Below are positions 62,437-64,000 of a stretch of DNA of 64,000 nt, one piece after another. The stretch comes from Bradyrhizobium sp. CB2312 (GTDB lineage: Bacteria; Pseudomonadota; Alphaproteobacteria; Rhizobiales; Xanthobacteraceae), in contig NZ_CP121668.1 in assembly GCF_029714425.1 (NCBI RefSeq), forward strand, positions 2,935,501 through 2,999,500, given 5' to 3'. The translations under genes were made by a program, and so were the position numbers. The first letter of the stretch is position 1. The number at the start of each line of letters is the position of its first letter. The notes beneath the pieces were generated by a model. That model saw only the letters and a list, made by a program, of their open reading frames with translations. It ran no database searches and was not told the origin of the DNA.

Positions 62437-63399
62437 ATGAAGATCAATCGCCGTCATGCGCTGATGTCGCTCGTTGCCGCCGCAATGCTGGCCGGCCCTG
62501 CGAGCGCCGCCGACACCATTCGCGTCGGTTTGCCCACGAAAACCTATTGGCCGACGACGATCGCCGAGACGGCCGTGCGGCAAAAGCTGTTCGAGAAGGA
62601 AGGCATCCAGGCCGAGCTGACCATCTATCGCAGCGGGGCCGAGACCTTCGAAGGCATGGCCGCGGGCGCGGCAGACATCATCCTCGATCCGCCGTCCCTG
62701 GTCTCCGCGGGTCGCAAGAAGGGCGTGATGTCACGCATCGTCGCCAATGCCGCGATGGGTAATTTCGGCTGGCAGCTGATGGTCCCGACCAAATCGACGC
62801 TCGACGTCAAGGATCTCAACGGCAAGAAAGTGGCGATCACCGCGGCCGGCTCCGGCTCCGACCTGCTCGCGCTCTGGACCATCCAGGACAGGAAGATCGA
62901 TTTCACCCGCGTTCCTGTCGGCGGCGGTGGCCTCGTGCCGAACCTGCTGGCTGGCAACGTCGAGGCGGCCGTGGTCTATTCGCCGCTCAGCTTCCAGATC
63001 TCGAAGTCCGGCGAAGCCAAGACCATCCTCGATTACGCGACCGCGGTTCCGCCGAACCTTACGGCGGGGTGGATCGTGCTCGACAAGTTCGCGGATGCAA
63101 AGCCCCAGCTGGTGCAGAAGGCGGTGAACGCGCTCTATGGCGCGGTTGCGTTCATGCGTGCCAACCGCGACGTCACCGTCAAGCTGATCGCCGAGCTCTA
63201 CGAAATGCCGCCGGAGATCGCCGGCCTGGAATACGACAACACCATCATGAAGCTCGAGACCAGCGGCGACATGGGCGCCGCTGACGTGAATGCGGCCGTG
63301 CAGCTGTCGCTCGATCTCGCCAAGCTCGGCGGCCTCAAGGACATCGTCCCGGTCGAGGACGTGATCTCGACCAAGTTCAAGCCCGTCCCGACCAAGTAG
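62437..63399 (+). CDS. SsuA/ThiY-type (NMT1) ABC substrate-binding protein
   Basis: A 320-residue periplasmic protein. MKINRRHALMSLVAAAMLAG is a signal with an RR pair, cleaved after ASAA. IRVGLPTKTYWPTTIAETAV and GAADIILDPPSLVSAGRKKG are the NMT1/sulfonate-binding fold opening. GGGAGGAAACA before the ATG is a strong ribosome-binding site. It is coupled closely with the permease gene (five bases). Ligand unknown; such proteins bind sulfonates, nitriles, pyrimidines or aromatics. Confidence 0.88.
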   Translation: MKINRRHALMSLVAAAMLAGPASAADTIRVGLPTKTYWPTTIAETAVRQKLFEKEGIQAELTIYRSGAETFEGMAAGAADIILDPPSLVSAGRKKGVMSRIVANAAMGNFGWQLMVPTKSTLDVKDLNGKKVAITAAGSGSDLLALWTIQDRKIDFTRVPVGGGGLVPNLLAGNVEAAVVYSPLSFQISKSGEAKTILDYATAVPPNLTAGWIVLDKFADAKPQLVQKAVNALYGAVAFMRANRDVTVKLIAELYEMPPEIAGLEYDNTIMKLETSGDMGAADVNAAVQLSLDLAKLGGLKDIVPVEDVISTKFKPVPTK

Positions 63400-63404
63400 C
63401 AGCG

Positions 63405-64000
63405 ATGCAGAGCACGCTCGCCATCAACCTTTCGCGGATCGCGATCATCGTCGCGATCCTGGCCCTGTGGGAAATGCTGTCGCGCACCGGCATCGTCAAT
63501 CCGCGCCTGCTGCCGTCGGCGTCCGACACGTTCGCGACGCTCGGCGATCTCCTGCAGCGCGCGGCGGTGCAGAAGGATCTGATGGTGACCGCGACCGAGG
63601 TGCTCGCCGCGTTCGCGCTGGCCGTGCCCTTCGGCGCGGTGATCGGCTTCCTGGTTGCCGAGAACCGCTACTTCGCCGATGTCGCCAAGCCGCTGCTGTT
63701 CTTTGCCTTCAGTATCCCGAAGTCGATCTTCCTGCCGATGTTCATCCTGGTGTTCGGCGTCGGCTTTGCCCAGAAGGTCGGCTTCGGCTTCTTCTCGACC
63801 ATCTTCATCGTGATCATGTCGACCACGACGGCGGTGGACTCGGTCAAGGTCGAGCATCTGACGGTGGCGCGCTCCTACGGTGCCACGCCATGGCAGACGG
63901 CGTTTCGGGTCTATCTGCCGAGCATGCTGCCGGTGCTGCTGGAGGCCTTGCGGATCTCCATGATCTTCAACCTGACCGGTGTGATCCTTGCCGAGATGTA
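63405..64000 (+). CDS. ABC transporter permease, SsuC type (5' part, runs off the window)
   Basis: At least 198 residues from ATG 63405. Membrane helices begin IAIIVAILALWEMLSRTG; IPKSIFLPMFILVFGVGFAQ, the EAA-type region VEHLTVARSYGATPWQTAFR and VYLPSMLPVLLEALRISMIF match the SsuC/TauC family. It pairs with the preceding binding protein; an ATPase gene is expected next, beyond base 64000. Confidence 0.9.
   Translation, partial: MQSTLAINLSRIAIIVAILALWEMLSRTGIVNPRLLPSASDTFATLGDLLQRAAVQKDLMVTATEVLAAFALAVPFGAVIGFLVAENRYFADVAKPLLFFAFSIPKSIFLPMFILVFGVGFAQKVGFGFFSTIFIVIMSTTTAVDSVKVEHLTVARSYGATPWQTAFRVYLPSMLPVLLEALRISMIFNLTGVILAEM

Overview
The window looks like a stretch of a Bradyrhizobium-type alphaproteobacterial chromosome (Nitrobacteraceae). 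The grounds are: high-GC codon use; many acyl-CoA, Liv/Bug/MmgE-PrpD catabolic genes; a radical-SAM protein of the HpnP (hopanoid methylase) type; a PimC/PimD-like acyl-CoA dehydrogenase pair; very large kinase/AAA and cyclase/AAA proteins; and an interspersed palindromic repeat at 46.56 kb of a kind I associate with this group. The assignment is made from sequence flavour, not from a search.

Layout. (1) 0-3.4 kb: the N-terminal 1,120 residues of a giant pseudokinase-like/AAA signalling protein, minus strand. (2) 3.5-10 kb: a carbohydrate locus. It has a solute-binding protein and two permeases (no ATPase gene is present), a stand-alone receiver, and, on the other strand, a Gfo/Idh/MocA oxidoreductase coupled to a sugar-phosphate isomerase/epimerase that is frameshifted. 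(3) 7.3-15.1 kb: a decaying zone. It holds a transposase relic, an aldehyde dehydrogenase plus iron alcohol dehydrogenase operon with many lesions, LysR and response-regulator stumps and a broken ABC-F gene, and it ends at the 3' half of a tRNA gene that may be an attachment-site scar. (4) 15.3-27.8 kb: an intact, well-ordered catabolic operon behind a divergent HxlR regulator, with two perfect palindromes in the shared promoter. It encodes a DsbA-like isomerase, acyl-CoA ligase, two SDR-fold proteins, a heteromeric acyl-CoA dehydrogenase pair, thiolase, nitronate monooxygenase-like flavoprotein, maleylacetate reductase-like dehydrogenase, a LivK-type binding protein and a GST. (5) 27.9-40.8 kb: envelope, secreted and signalling genes: SGNH hydrolase, membrane alpha/beta hydrolase with an ICMT-like methyltransferase, small secreted proteins, Rap1a/Tai-like protein, B12 radical SAM, relic lipid A acyltransferase, SAM-cyclase-AAA-TPR giant and patatin-like protein. 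(6) 41.1-46.5 kb: a second relic zone (GntR, MarR, class III aminotransferase, response regulator, cytochrome b561 and thioesterase pieces) around an intact TetR gene and an acyl-CoA dehydrogenase. (7) 46.6-64 kb: a two-armed catabolic and transport locus. The minus arm carries HIBADH-type dehydrogenase, MmgE/PrpD, LivH, LivM-LivG fusion, LivF, two LivK paralogues, CMD, two SDRs, a GntR and a Bug protein. The plus arm carries a second MmgE/PrpD, a second CMD, a metallo-beta-lactamase-fold lactonase, a second GntR and an SsuA/SsuC-type transporter that runs off the edge.

How it may work together. Regions 4 and 7 are self-contained import, CoA-activation and ring or side-chain degradation modules, each with its own local regulator and a visible operator-like palindrome in the divergent promoter. 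Their substrates cannot be read from sequence alone. The most distinctive observations are the two palindromes about two helical turns apart at 15.9 kb, the FadR-type TNGTNNNACNA palindrome lying inside back-to-back promoters at 58.87 kb, the mirrored MmgE/PrpD + CMD content of the two arms, and two SDR-fold proteins flanking operon 4 that carry Phe where the catalytic Tyr should be.
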